Below are positions 34,840 to 44,799 of a stretch of DNA of 64,000 nucleotides, one piece after another (positions within the stretch are counted from its first letter, which is position 1; each line of letters opens with the position of its first letter). The DNA is from Aquatica leii (taxonomy: Eukaryota > Arthropoda > Insecta > Coleoptera > Lampyridae): contig CM069432.1 of assembly GCA_035610365.1 (NCBI GenBank), positions 263,683,177 to 263,747,176 on the forward strand, in the 5' to 3' direction. The notes under the pieces were generated by a model. It saw nothing but the letters and a program-made list of their open reading frames with translations. It made no database searches and was not told where the DNA came from. The translations under genes and the position numbers were made by a program.

Positions 34840-35420
34840 GGTAATTCTCAAAGGCGTACAATTTAGTGGTACGATTTGATACTGTGAGACTACTTTTGAG
34901 TTTTGTAGACGCGAAAAAATTGCATCTGGCGCAATTTGACTGTATGGCAAACTTCATGAAGAAGTTTATATGAATCAACCTAGAGGTTTCAAAGATAGAA
35001 CCGGGCATGTTTGTAGGTTAAGGAAAAGTATCTACGGACTTAAGCAGGCCCCGCAATGCTGGAAGAAGAAATTAGCAGATTTCATAATATATAAACAAAG
35101 CTTTCAAAAAGTCATGTTGATCCATATTTGTTTATTAAAATTATCAATGACTGTAAGCTATTTGTTAAGATTTATGTTCATGACAAACTTGTTTCAGAAA
35201 GACATGAAGATGCAATTGAACGTTTTGTTTGTAATCTTAGAATTTAGGATAATTACAAATACTTTAAATTGTTTTTTGGGCGTAGAAATTTGCGTCTGAT
35301 TATTATTTTTATAAAACAATGTGCTTATATAAAAAAACTTCTAGATAAGTTTAACATGATGTAATCCATGCAGTGGTCAGTCGCTACCAGACCTGATATA
35401 ACACATAAGGGCAAATATCA
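34840..35420 (+). pseudogene. Copia-type reverse transcriptase remnant
   Basis: Pieces: FDTVRLLLSFVDAKKLHLAQ near 34877 (like the Y-D-T-V-R ... L-H-L-A-Q-F-D part of Copia RT), HEEVYMNQPRGFKDRTGHVC near 34958, and LRKSIYGLKQAPQCWKKKL near 35018 in the frame of ORF 34970-35299. Later, FRIITNTLNCFLGVEI near 35245 and ATRPDITHKG near 35387 continue the RT/RNase H path. The Y-V-D-D region is scrambled by shifts. Decayed, with no LTR assigned. Confidence 0.85.
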
Positions 35421-35819
35421 AACAAAAAAAAATAGTTTGGTTCTACAATATTTATAAGAGAAGATTTTGCGCAATGAACCATATCAGAACGTTACCAGAA
35501 TTAATGAGATATTAATGACGATTAGCCATCTTAAGATGCAATGTCTTTCAAAACGTTAGTTTGTTTGGCTTCGCAAACAACAAAACGGCAAGAGCTGAGT
35601 TGACTCTTCACTATGGTTTGGCTCACAAGGAGAAACTAGAACTAAGCATATAATGTGGTCGCGGTCTGAGCCAAAAGTCGGTTACAATCTGAACATAACA
35701 AACGACGTCGTTTATTGAACGAAACTTAAATCATTGCGGCGGTCTGAACCTTACTATGTCAAAATGAGATTGTGATTATAGATTGCGACTATTGTATTGT
35801 GCACAACAGTTGTAAAAAA
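35421..35819. other. Probable decayed Copia tail, not readable
   Basis: Sequence following the Copia RT piece; no frame gives the usual RNase H end. Nothing else seen. Confidence 0.3.
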
Positions 35820-36050
35820 AATAAATGTAATTGGAAAGGTAATTGCACTTGACCTATTAAAGAACTATTATGAAGCGACAGCATAGGTGCAACCACGGGT
35901 GCAATGAACAGTTGTGCGCAATAGTGATGATTGAGCAGCGTTGGTAATTCCATTAAGTATAAATAGAATAAGTAGGTTAACAATATGCATATAGTTAAAT
36001 AATAAAATGGTAAATGATTAGGTAGTGTAACCGTTATTATAATAAGAAAA
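35820..36050. repeat. Two-copy repeat of about 235 bp, copy 1
   Basis: Similar in the same orientation to 48750-48985, with shared phrases TGACCTATTAA, GGTGCAATGAACAGTTGTG and CAATAGTGATGAT...GCAGCGTT, and AATTCCATTAAGTAT. Both copies give a related minus-strand frame (HHYCAQLFIAPVV / HHYCTQLFIAPVV), but changes are mostly replacing, so protein coding is doubtful. It may be part of an LTR. Confidence 0.6.
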
Positions 36051-37186
36051 TAACAAGAAATAAAATTAAAGTGTTTCGGACAATCAACCGTGCAACAATT
36101 AACGTTATGTGGCAATCGTGTACATCAAGACGAAGCAATCGTACAAAATTCAACAGTTTAACGATAAAACGTGTACCTATATTAGAAAAAAGAAAAATTG
36201 CCACAAACACCAATTACGCAACCGGGTCAATCAGCAATTGAAATAACGAACATTAAAGAAGAGGACGTTCACAGCATCGAAAATGAAACTTCTAAAACAA
36301 TTTGGTAAAACAAGTGAACAATTTATCGAAATGCAGAAGAACTTAAAACCAACTGCGCAGTAAAATCTATCATTGAAAACTGCACGGAAGCAAAATTAAT
36401 TGTGATGGCAGGTACTTTCAAGACAACGACAGAAGCACTTAGTGAATATGTCACTGTAAATACTGACAAACCAACATCAACAGTCAAGAACATGGTCGGA
36501 GAATATACTACGGCAATTAGATAAATACTTGACGACCTGAAGAAACATTTGCAAAGAACGCAAGATATGCCAACCACGCATAAACATATCCGAATTCATT
36601 AAATTACAAGACCACAACATAGTTTTACTAGTAACACGAAGTATGACAAGAGCACATCATCAATACGTTATCAAAATCTAACGTCATAGTATTAGAAGCA
36701 AACATTCAGGTACCTCAACCTGAAATCAAAGTAGTCTCAGATTAGGCTAGAGTAAGCATGAACTAAGGTAGAACCTATTTAGGTAATTTACGCCAAGTCA
36801 CTTTTAGAAGAGATCTTGGCTCAACTACAAGAGATACTTCATTACTTGAATATTTATAAGCTAAAAATTTGTTCGACCGACAATATATTTAACTTGTGCA
36901 CAATTGAAGAATTTAAGAAAGCGTTATCAATTTATTTGACAAACATTAAAATTTTTATTTTCAAAAACCCAACAACAATCACAAATCCCCAACTATCAGA
37001 GGACAACAGATGTCGCTAAGTACGTATCAACACGTAAGAAATGTCAACTCAACAAGGCCTCAAGACGTCATAAAAAACCAAATTGTAAGTGAAATACAAA
37101 ACCAAAAACAAAGCGAAGTGTGCATGATAGTTTTTTAACGTTTGAAACTTTGAAGAAATTCAGGTTGTGCCTCTAATACCTGTACC
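36051..37186. other. Unassigned stretch with weak plus-strand reading frames
   Basis: Plus-strand frames read AVKSIIENCTEAKLIVMAGT near 36360 and FNLCTIEEFKKALSIYLTNI near 36890, separated by stops. Composition is protein-like (a retroelement Gag is possible) but I cannot name it. The right part should contain the Gypsy-C 3' LTR, which begins at 37193 on the minus strand. Confidence 0.3.
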
Positions 37187-37193
37187 GGCTACA

Positions 37194-37208
37194 ATTCTCC
37201 CCCTTTGG
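37194..37208 (-). other. Polypurine tract of Gypsy-C
   Basis: The minus strand reads CCAAAGGGGGAGAAT directly before TGTAGCCGG, the expected start of the 3' LTR. The same arrangement (AAAGGGGGAGAAA then TGTAACG) is seen in Gypsy-E at 62856. Confidence 0.7.
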
Positions 37209-38620
37209 ATTCCACATACCCTCCCGGGTAGAATCCAACAGTAAATGGTATCTGCAATAGATTAATTGATGATGCACAGCAAGGTGCTGTACATGGTTGA
37301 TTCATCTTGCAGGCTCGGCGAGGATACGTAGTACTCGTTGTGGGCACATCATCTACTTCTGGAACCACTATAGTCAGGTCTTCTTCATTTGATGAAGGTA
37401 ACGTCGTATTCTCCACTATCGCTTTACGGGATAGATTAGTGCAGGATTCACACTTTCGTCTTCTACAAAAGGTGTCAATGCACACATGATAAGATATCGT
37501 CCACCTCGTTTTGGAGCAAGCTTAGCACTCAATGAATTCGATCCTTTGCTAAGGATATGGGTGCCAACTAGTACCCGATCACAACTTCGAAAGGCTCAAT
37601 GTTTCGGCGGTGCTTATCAATATACTTTTTATTTTTGTCTTGTGCTGCTTCATGTCGTTCCCGAACATGGTACAAAGTTTTCTCGATCGTCTGTTTAGTT
37701 CCCGTCCAAAACTCAAATAGGCAAGACTATAACTCGTAGATAAATGCTTGCTGCTGTTCATTGCGAATCGTACCGAAAGCAATGCTTCCTTCCATTTCGT
37801 ATGTTCCGTTCCTACAATAATAGATAACCATATCTTCAGATCTCGGTTTCGTCGCTCTTCAGGATTTGAAGACGGGTGATATACAGAAGCGAGGGTCTGT
37901 TTAAATCTTAGACAATACGCAACTTGCCGCATTACCCTCCCAACAAATTGATTACCATGATCGCTGGTAATTCAACAAAGGGTTCTATATCTTAGAATGA
38001 TCTCATTAATAAAGCATTTTGCGCAGGCTTCGGCGGTTGCTTGTTTTAATTTTTTTTTAAACTCCATCCATTTTGTCGCCGTATCCTCGACTGCAAATAT
38101 CTAACGTTCCCCTGCTTCCGTCTCTGGAAGAGGTCCAACCAAATCCACAGCTAAGTTTTCAAACCTTTGCGACAACACCGGAGTTTGTAATAGTCCAGCT
38201 GGTTTTAATTTTTTTGGTTAATAACCCTTAAACTTAGAGCATTTTTTTACATGATTTTCAATATCGCGTCACATAGATAGCCAATAGTACTAAGCGGCAA
38301 TTTTAGTATAAGTTTTATCCATACCAAAAGGACCAGTCAGTGGAGAGTCATAATATTCAAGCAGAATACTTGCCACTTCTAAAGAAGGCCAAACTAATTG
38401 AGCCTCTTTACTGTCACTATTAGTCGGATAACGGTATAGTATTCCATTTAACATAAGGTAACATCGATCACTCCATCGATGGAAATCTATTGCATTTGGT
38501 GACGAACCTTCAAAACACGTAATCATCTTTGCTACATTAGGGTCATTTAATTGTTTTTCTTGGGTAATTCTTGGCGATTCAGTTGGCATTAACACAGAGA
38601 CAGTACACACAGAACATTAA
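37209..38620 (-). pseudogene. integrase region of Gypsy-C
   Basis: The upper frame (38290-38610) holds the linker and zinc-finger start, VASILLEYYDSPLTGPFGMD then KTYTKIA, where the second His of the usual pattern is a Pro. The core frame (37579-37932) reads RFKQTLASVYHPSSNPEERR then NRDLKIWLS, which holds the third acidic residue (Glu), and FAMNSSKHLSTSYSLAYLSF. The first two catalytic Asp regions (about 37930-38290) are not readable because of shifts. The lower frame (37189-37485) is the low-complexity C-terminus. Confidence 0.82.
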
Positions 38621-38639
38621 TCCAATTTGGCATCATGAC

Positions 38640-39040
38640 ACGGGGGACGTGATAGCGTATCTGCTGTAACATTGCTGCGTTAAGGAGTGTACTTTATCTT
38701 TATGTCAAACGACTCTGAGATCAGCGCCCATCGTACTAGACGACCACTCAAAGAACGTAGTGACATAAACCATTGTAACGGTTGATGATCAGTCGTTATG
38801 GTTACCGCAGATCCCATCAAATAATCTGTGAACTTCGGCAATGCCTAGACGACTGTCAAAGCTTCTCGTTCGTTGATGTATTTTCGTTCGGTAGCACTGC
38901 TCTCCTTGGAGCAGACAGGCACCCAGAGCATACAAGCTAAGATGATCTGCACTTTGGACATTGGAACCTCCCAAACTCATGTGTACCACAACCATAGCAC
39001 GTAATCGTTGAAGTTGATCGTTCACGAAAATGGTAGTCGG
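38640..39040 (-). pseudogene. RNase H domain of Gypsy-C
   Basis: A frame reads DHLSLYALGACLLQGE (in the place of D-A-S-x-x-G-x-G-A-V-L-x-Q), then after a shift SAVTITTDHQPLQWFMSLRS and RSNVTADTLSRPP (C-terminal Asp). This is the Ty3/Gypsy RNase H order. The RT part that should precede it is absent: within about 100 codons upstream lies the Gag zinc knuckle. Confidence 0.85.
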
Positions 39041-39089
39041 TGAAGTTACTACCTCTCTTGTACTTTCATTTGTGTTTTTTCGACTTTAA

Positions 39090-39765
39090 GCTGCTGTCAG
39101 CTTTCTGCATTCACTCTGTATTTGACCATATACTTTGCAGTATTTACATTGGGGTCGTGTTGACTGTTTGTTTGATTCTAAAGTAGCTGATGCTTTATAC
39201 GTTTCATTTAAATCCGTTTCTATTCATCGAGTCTTTGTTATCAATTCATCAAAGTTCTTAATTAAATCTGTCGGGACTCGACTTCTAATTTTTCGATGTA
39301 GAAGACTATAGGTCATGTATAACTTATGTAATTCATGTTACATCGGCTAACTTTCCGACAGTAATTGAGATAGTAATGCTCGGCAGTGACTAACGAATTG
39401 ATCAGTTGATTCTCGTTCAGTTTGTTTCTTTGAGAAAAGATCTTTAAAAATCTACTGCCAAACGCATGCTTTAAACCTTTTAAGGCATCGTCCCAAGTCA
39501 TCATCAACAACTTTGCTCCTTGAAACCAGGTAGCTGCACTACTATCTAAGGCATTCTCATCCCCAATGTGAAGACATTCTTTATAAATAGAGATTTTATT
39601 AATGAATGCGTCAACATTTCCTTCTTTCATACCTAAAAAGCGAGACTGGCATTTTGTAAAGCTTGCCATCTCAAAATTAACTGCATCCCGTTCAATAACA
39701 TTTGCAACTGTGCTTCGGTCATCATTATCGGGTCTGACATTTTGTATTTAGTATCCGCACTACTA
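39090..39765 (-). pseudogene. gag of Gypsy-C
   Basis: The start region near 39745 reads MTEAQLQMLLNGMQ in one frame. The capsid frame (39313-39669) reads CQSRFLGMKEGNVDAFINKI then AATWFQGAKLLMMTWDDAL and GLKHAFGSRF, a typical Gypsy capsid with the A-A-T-W-F-Q-G block. A degenerate knuckle near 39140, CKYCKVYGQIQSEC, has Gln where the zinc-binding His should be. Several shifts are present. Confidence 0.85.
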
Positions 39766-40108
39766 GGGTAATTTGTCGGAATTGATTTCGTAACAGATGT
39801 ATCCTTTGAAGTAACTACATGACAGTGTAACTCGTATCCGTGCGTCTACGTGTTGCAGCTTTGTATACAATTCGAGAAAGAAACCAAATATAACAAAATT
39901 CTCCTAGTATCTAAAATAAGTTTCGCTTTATACGTTCCTTAATATATATAGTTTAAAGTAATATAAAAATGTATACCAGATTTCTTCTATATATCAACAC
40001 GTGGTGAAAACAGGGTTATGTCGATTCTTTTCTTCCACCGCAGTAACCGACACCTTGTGATGAAAAACACTTTTACACACTTTTTTAAAGTTTTAATGTC
40101 TTTCGCCA

Positions 40109-40126
40109 CGAGTTGCAGCGCCACTT
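40109..40126 (-). other. 5' LTR end and primer binding site of Gypsy-C
   Basis: The minus strand reads CACGTTACA (LTR end at 40126), AG, then TGGCGCTGCAACTCG (40123-40109). TGGCGC at this place resembles the tRNA-Lys-type primer site of Gypsy-A. The leader to the gag start is about 360 bases. Confidence 0.5.
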
Positions 40127-40162
40127 GTAACGTGGGTAATAAGCCAATAACACAATTGTGTT

Positions 40163-40172
40163 ATGTAAGTGT
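40163..40172. repeat. Target-site duplication of the RTE element, left copy
   Basis: ATGTAAGTGT, repeated exactly at 44398-44407. Confidence 0.8.
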
Positions 40173-41322
40173 CTTCTTCTTTTCTTTAGCCGTTCTCTAT
40201 CCTCTGGATATAGGCTTCTCTCAAATCTTTCCAAGCATCCCTATTCAATGCAACCTGATATCAGTTTAGTCCTGCTGTACGTTTGATGTCATCGTACCAT
40301 CGTTGTTGGGGTCTTCCTATGCTTCTTTTTTCTTCCCAAGGTCTCCATCTAGTCACTTTTCCCCTCCAGTTATTACTGCTGTTTCTTGCTACGTGACCAG
40401 CCCAGTTCCATTTGAGGGTACATATTCTTTGTGTTATAATCTTGGACATTTGTGGTGTTCCTTATCCATTCCTTGGTTTTATGATCCGCTAGCAAAACAC
40501 TTGGCATGTTTCTTTCAATTGCTCTCTGATAAACTTGCAATTTATTTAATATCCTCTTGGTTAGACTCCAAGTTTCACATCCGTAGGTTGCCACCGGAAG
40601 AATACATTCATTATAAATTTTGGTTTTTAACCTCAGAGGTAGTTTGGATTTAAAAATGTGTCGCATTTTCCCGTAAGCTGTCCATCCCAATTGTATTCTT
40701 TGGTTTATCTCGAGCTCCTGATTTATTTTACCTATCGTTATTTCTTGTCCTAGATATATATATAGGAGTTAACGTTTTCAATGTTTTGAGTTTCTATGCT
40801 TATTGTGTCTCTATCAGTAGGCTCGTTTGTCATGAACTTCGTTTTTGATATGTTCATTTCTAATCCACCCGTTTTTGCTTCTTTGTGTAATTAAGTAAGC
40901 ATTATTTGTAAATCTATGTCATTCCTGGCGAATATCACAATATCATCGGCGAATCTTAAGTTATTGAGGTTTTCTCCTAATATAATGATACCTCTATTTT
41001 CACAGTGTAGTTTCTTGAATACGTCTTCAAGAACCAGAGTAAATAACTTCGGTGATATTATATTACCTTCTCTTACGCCTCTATTAATGGTCAATTCGTT
41101 AGTATCTTAATGCATTCTCATTTAAATTTTTGATACATCTTGGATTTTCTTAATGACATTGATATACCTTTGGTCTATTCTTGCATTTTTTATAGCTCTT
41201 TCTACTGCTCAAAGTTTGACAGTGTCAAACGCTTTTCGAAAGTCAATAAATGCTAGCCACACTTTGATGTTATATTCAGTTACCTTCTCATTCAATATTC
41301 TGATCGTCTGAATATGTTCGAC

Positions 41323-41334
41323 AGTGCTGTAGCT
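41323..41334. repeat. Target-site duplication of the nested PLE, left copy
   Basis: AGTGCTGTAGCT, repeated at 42237-42248. The last two bases also match the inverted end of the element. Confidence 0.85.
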
Positions 41335-41413
41335 ATACTAACATTAGAATGTCTTCCGGGTTTGGACCGTGTCATATTTGCAACCGAAGCTGCCAACGTT
41401 TCGCCCACTTTCG
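41333..41413 (-). repeat. Left inverted arm of the nested PLE
   Basis: 81 bases that are, as far as I can read, a perfect reverse complement of 42128-42208. The arm contains the CGAAAC half of the hammerhead-like motif in reverse. Confidence 0.88.
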
Positions 41414-41887
41414 ACAGGCAATATGTCTCAGATTCTTCCTTCTCCCAAAGACAAATTTTCTACACTTTCATCTCAAGGTGTATACCAAATTCCCTGTTCT
41501 TGTGGTTTAGTCTACATTGGTGAAACCGGTCGTTCCGTCATTACTCGCAATTCAGAACATGATCGTTGTATAAGAAAAAGGTATACTTCCAAGTCTGCGG
41601 TCGCTGAACATCATTTTACTACAGGTCACAAGATAGATTTTGATAATGTTTCGTTGATTGCCAAATCTCCATTCTTTTTCAACAGAAAATTCCGAGAAAG
41701 CATAGAAATCATCAAACACCCCAATAACTTCAATCGCGATCGTGGTTTCGAACTATCCCCTCTTTGGTTCCCGGTTATTAGTCATTTATCAAAAACACGT
41801 CCCCTAGCAACCGTAACCCAAGCAGGGTCGAGCTTAACCATCCGTGACGATCCCTTTCCTTTAAATACGGAGACTATTTCTTCTTAA
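41369..41887 (+). pseudogene. GIY-YIG endonuclease end of a PLE protein (5'-truncated)
   Basis: A 172-codon open frame whose first part runs through the inverted arm and is therefore not original. From about 41447 it is PLE sequence: FSTLSSQGVYQIPCSCGL, VYIGETGRSVITRNSEH (the YIG and conserved Arg), KRYTSKSAVAEHHFTTGH and FRESIEIIKHPNNFNRDRG (E-S-I-E-I motif). It ends naturally at TETISS-stop. The nuclease residues I can check are intact, but the RT that should precede it is missing. The domain matches that at 9392-9901 in kind, with clear divergence. Confidence 0.85.
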
Positions 41888-42111
41888 GTCACTTCTACGG
41901 AGTTTAGAATCTGGCTTCGTTCACAAGTCGATTACCTAACTCAATAGTGGTTCTTTGTTAGATTTTCGTTTGCTTTTTCAAGTTATCGTTTTCTTTCTTA
42001 CCTTTTCAGAGTTTAGGTTATGGCTTGTTTCACAAGTGGATAACCTAACTTTTGACAAGTTCTTAGTTAGATTTCGATTGCTTGTTTGAGTTTTGCGATT
42101 TATCTCACGCC

Positions 42112-42142
42112 CTGATGAAGCCCCTTACGAAAGTGGGCGAAA
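42112..42142 (+). ncRNA. Hammerhead-like ribozyme core in the PLE tail
   Basis: CTGATGA (42112-42118), a stem GCCC/GGGC (42120-42123 with 42135-42138), then GAAA (42139-42142). After it, GCAGC-TTCG-GTTGC can form a hairpin with a TTCG loop. The layout fits the hammerhead motifs known from PLEs; an extra A follows CTGATGA. Same core as at 33734-33764. Confidence 0.5.
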
Positions 42143-42208
42143 CGTTGGCAGCTTCGGTTGCAAATATGACACGGTCCAAACCCGGAAGACATTCTAATGT
42201 TAGTATAG
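42128..42208 (+). repeat. Right inverted arm of the nested PLE
   Basis: Perfect partner of 41333-41413. It begins CGAAAGTGGGCGAAACG and ends TGTTAGTATAG. Confidence 0.88.
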
Positions 42209-42236
42209 ATTCCGGCCGTGGAAGCCTTCGCTTTAT

Positions 42237-42248
42237 AGTGCTGTAGCT
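42237..42248. repeat. Target-site duplication of the nested PLE, right copy
   Basis: AGTGCTGTAGCT, identical to 41323-41334; the RTE reverse transcriptase resumes after it. Confidence 0.85.
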
Positions 42249-43123
42249 CTTTCTAAAGCCTCCTTGTTCTTCGGCTGATAGTCGTCAACTTTTTTCTCTA
42301 GACGGTTTGTTATTATTCTCATAAACAGTTTGTATACCTGGGATAGGAGGCTTATGGGTCTATAGTTTTTCAGATTCGTTTTTCTTTATACATCAGAACC
42401 ACAACGGCTGTCTCCCAATCATGTGGTATCTCTCCTTCTGCAAGACATTTATTAAAAAGTATTGCTAGTTGTTCAGCAAAATATTCTCCCGAATTTCTGG
42501 CAGTATGTCATCTCCTGCAGCTTTTCCGTTTTTCAAGTGGTTAAGTGCCTTAGTAATTTCTTTTTTTCCTATGTCAGGGAGGTCTTCTGAGCCGACATTA
42601 AGAATTTTACCGTCTTCGTTTTTATTTTCTATATTAGCGTCTATCTCTGTTCTTATATCATATAGCTCTTTGTAGTAGTTCTCCGTTATGCGCAGTAACT
42701 CTTCTCTGTCTTCTACGATGTTTCACTGCTTGTCAGTTAGCTTAGTAATTACTCTTTTATATGTATTTTCCTTTTTAAAGATATTCAAGCCTCTCTGTTG
42801 TTCTATTAAGTTTTCGATTTGTCCTTCCTAATAGTTAATAATATCCTGTTTTGCCATCTTTTTGACTGTTCTATTAATATTTCTGTATTCTTCTGTATCT
42901 CTTTCGCTCCTGTTAATAAGTTCTCTCCTTTTTTCCAGCATTTGTTTTGTTTCTATGCTCATCTTTTCTGGTTTGTCGCTTGGTTTCGAGATATTATTTG
43001 CCGATTCTTTCAATGCTTTTGTTAACGGTTTGTTTATTTGATTTATATCTTCAAATGTTTTATCGGCTCCTTTTTTATTCGATGGGTTAGTTTGGTTATG
43101 TATGTATTCTGGTTTTTGTGTCT

Positions 43124-43960
43124 TTAGGATACTTGCATATAGATTCTTTTTGGAAGTTTAAATTTCTTTACTCTTTCTAGTTTTTCGTTCATAAATATTT
43201 TACACCTAACCATTCTATGGTCGTTACCTGTCGTAAACGAGTTTAGAACATCTACGTCTTTAATTATGTGCTTCTGTTGTGCCTGCACGAAGTCTATTTC
43301 ATTTTTCGTGGTTCCATTTAGACTTATCCATGTCCATTTTTTATTTGTTTTTTTTTGTAGAAAGTGTTCATTGCGTATAGTTGTTCTTTTTCTAAAAAGT
43401 TTATTAGCATATTGCCTCTTGTGTCTTATTCCGTAGTCAAACTTGCCTATATATCTTGAGTATGTGCTATCATCCCCTACTTTCGCATTAAAGTCGCCAA
43501 TGACTAGTGTGTATTTTGTTTTGTTCTCATTCAGACATTGTGTTATTTCATCATAGAGTACTTCCACCTCTTGGTCTTCATGGTTACTGGTTGGCACATA
43601 AATTTGTATAACTTTTATGGTTATATTCGCATTAATTTTTAATGAGATATATATCACCCTGTCAGTTTTCGCCTTAAGTATTTGCAAGCATGGGACCATT
43701 CTTTTGTGCACTAGAACTCCAACGCCGCCAATGCTACGTTTCTCATCTCCTTTGTAGAATAGTATATGACCCGATTTGAGTTTAAGGCAATCTTCTCCCT
43801 TCCTTCTAACCTCTGCTAATCCCACAATATCCCAGTTTATTTTATTTAGTGCATAGTGTAGTTCTTCCTACTTATCCTGATCTCCCAGTGTCCTTACATT
43901 ATATGTTCCGATGTACAGTTGGCAGCCTGATCTTTTCCAGGTATTTTTAGCACCTCCTGT
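43124..43960 (-). pseudogene. APE endonuclease of the RTE element
   Basis: The start of the domain reads LYIGTYNVRTLGDQDK near 43920 (catalytic Asn in YNVRT). The frame 43124-43825 continues: GLAEVRRKGED (Glu), GGVGVLVHKRMV, TLVIGDFNAKVGDDSTYS (Asp and Asn), EIDFVQAQQK (Asp) and TGNDHRMVRCKI (catalytic D-H). The pattern matches RTE-clade endonucleases, often misannotated in insects as craniofacial development protein 2-like. All the key residues I can check are present, although a stop separates the first block from the rest. Confidence 0.9.
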
Positions 43961-44397
43961 TCGATAGCTGGTTTGGCCGCTCCCTTGATCAGGGCTAGTC
44001 GAACTGCTGGAGACAGAGGGCCATTCTTTTTGTTTGTCTGTCATTTGAGAGGGGTTTTGCCATAAAACACCACGTTGGCAGTACGTCTTTGTGAGTGTGT
44101 ATTTCAGCCGCCTCTAAGATGAGGAACCGACGCTGTTTGCAGCCGCTCATTCTGGGTCAGCCGCTGTTGTGTTTCACCACATCCGCCGCCCAATCTGGGT
44201 CAGACGCGGTCATGGCTACCCTTACTTAGTTTAGCCTGCAGGTTAATCCAGTTGCCCAGGGTGTGGCACTTGGAACCATAAGTAAGAGTTGAGTGCCCTA
44301 TGGAGACTAGTCTCCAAGACCCACCTCCTGTTGAAAACATTTGGTGCGACCGGCCTTGGTTAAAGGTACTACCCCTCCAGGACACCCCAGACACCCC

Positions 44398-44407
44398 ATG
44401 TAAGTGT
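44398..44407. repeat. Target-site duplication of the RTE element, right copy
   Basis: ATGTAAGTGT, identical to 40163-40172; it follows the G-rich 5' end of the element. Confidence 0.8.
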
Positions 44408-44434
44408 ATCTTTAATAAATATTATGTTTTGTTT

Positions 44435-44447
44435 ACTAACCTACTTC
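44435..44447. repeat. Target-site duplication of E2, left copy
   Basis: ACTAACCTACTTC; the preceding T also matches, giving 14 bp. Confidence 0.88.
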
Positions 44448-44799
44448 GTGTTTAATAGTAGTGCGGAATTTTGGGGTAATTTAAAGTGATTTACAGCAAT
44501 TAATTTACGTGTGCGTGGTGAGGAATGTGAAGTTAAAGAAAGGGTTAGAAGTACAGTTTTAATGTGAGTAGTAAATAAGTACATTAAAATGATGGATAAG
44601 AAGATATAGGTGGCTCAAATAACGTGAAATACAAACTTTTTTTTATATACTTTTCTAATATTTGTGGCGGGCGTTAATTAAATACAGTTAGAAAGAATCA
44701 TAGTAACAATAAATTAAAAAAAAATTAATAAAAAAAATTAAATAAATAACTAAATTAAAAAAATAATAAATAATATGTAATAACAAAAGGGGAAAGGGA

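Larger units (their letters stand above)
37187..40126 (-). mobile_element. Gypsy-C: Ty3/Gypsy retrotransposon with internal deletion
   Basis: Minus-strand order: 5' LTR end (40126), primer site, leader, gag (39765-39090), RNase H (39040-38640), integrase (38620-37209), polypurine tract (37208-37194), 3' LTR start TGTAGCCGG at 37193. The protease and nearly all RT are missing. The 5' LTR reads upward from 40126 and seems to be interrupted by the RTE at 40173-44397, and perhaps by E2 as well. Confidence 0.75.
41335..42236 (+). mobile_element. Penelope-like element, short copy with inverted termini, nested in the RTE
   Basis: About 902 bp flanked by a 12-bp duplication (AGTGCTGTAGCT). It holds the GIY-YIG end of the PLE protein and the tail with the hammerhead-like core. 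Its left end is an exact reverse copy (81 bp) of the right end. PLE insertions often carry such inverted 5' fragments. RT is absent, so the copy is not autonomous. Confidence 0.88.
40190..43120 (-). pseudogene. reverse transcriptase of the RTE element, split by a PLE
   Basis: Above the PLE (42249-43120) the frame reads KKEITKALNHLKNGKAAGDD then LFNKCLAEGEIPHDWETAVV (fingers). The PLE sits in the place before motif A. Below it (41322 down) the sequence gives FIDFRKAFDTVK-like remains, then TINRGVREGNIISPKLFTLV (motif B), NNLRFADDIVIFARN (motif C, FADD) and GGLEMNISKTKFM. The last part reads RICTLKWNWAGHVAR and GRPQQRWYDDIKRT, the standard RTE C-terminus. Numerous stops. Confidence 0.9.
40173..44397 (-). 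mobile_element. RTE-type LINE, nearly full length, interrupted by a PLE
   Basis: Bounded by a 10-bp duplication. On the minus strand it starts GGGGTGTCTGGGGTGTCC, has a short upstream frame (44200-44394), an APE endonuclease, an RT, and the characteristic end GRPQQRWYDDIKRTAGL. It finishes with an AAG-rich tail (AAAGAAAAGAAGAAG), as RTE elements often end in short repeats. Without the PLE and its duplication it is about 3.3 kb, the usual RTE size. Stops and shifts make it inactive. Confidence 0.9.

Noticed and set aside
44200..44394. Separate host gene at the 64-codon minus ORF starting MSGVSWRG
   Set aside because: It lies inside the RTE, between its 5' end and the endonuclease, and is best taken as the short upstream frame of that element.
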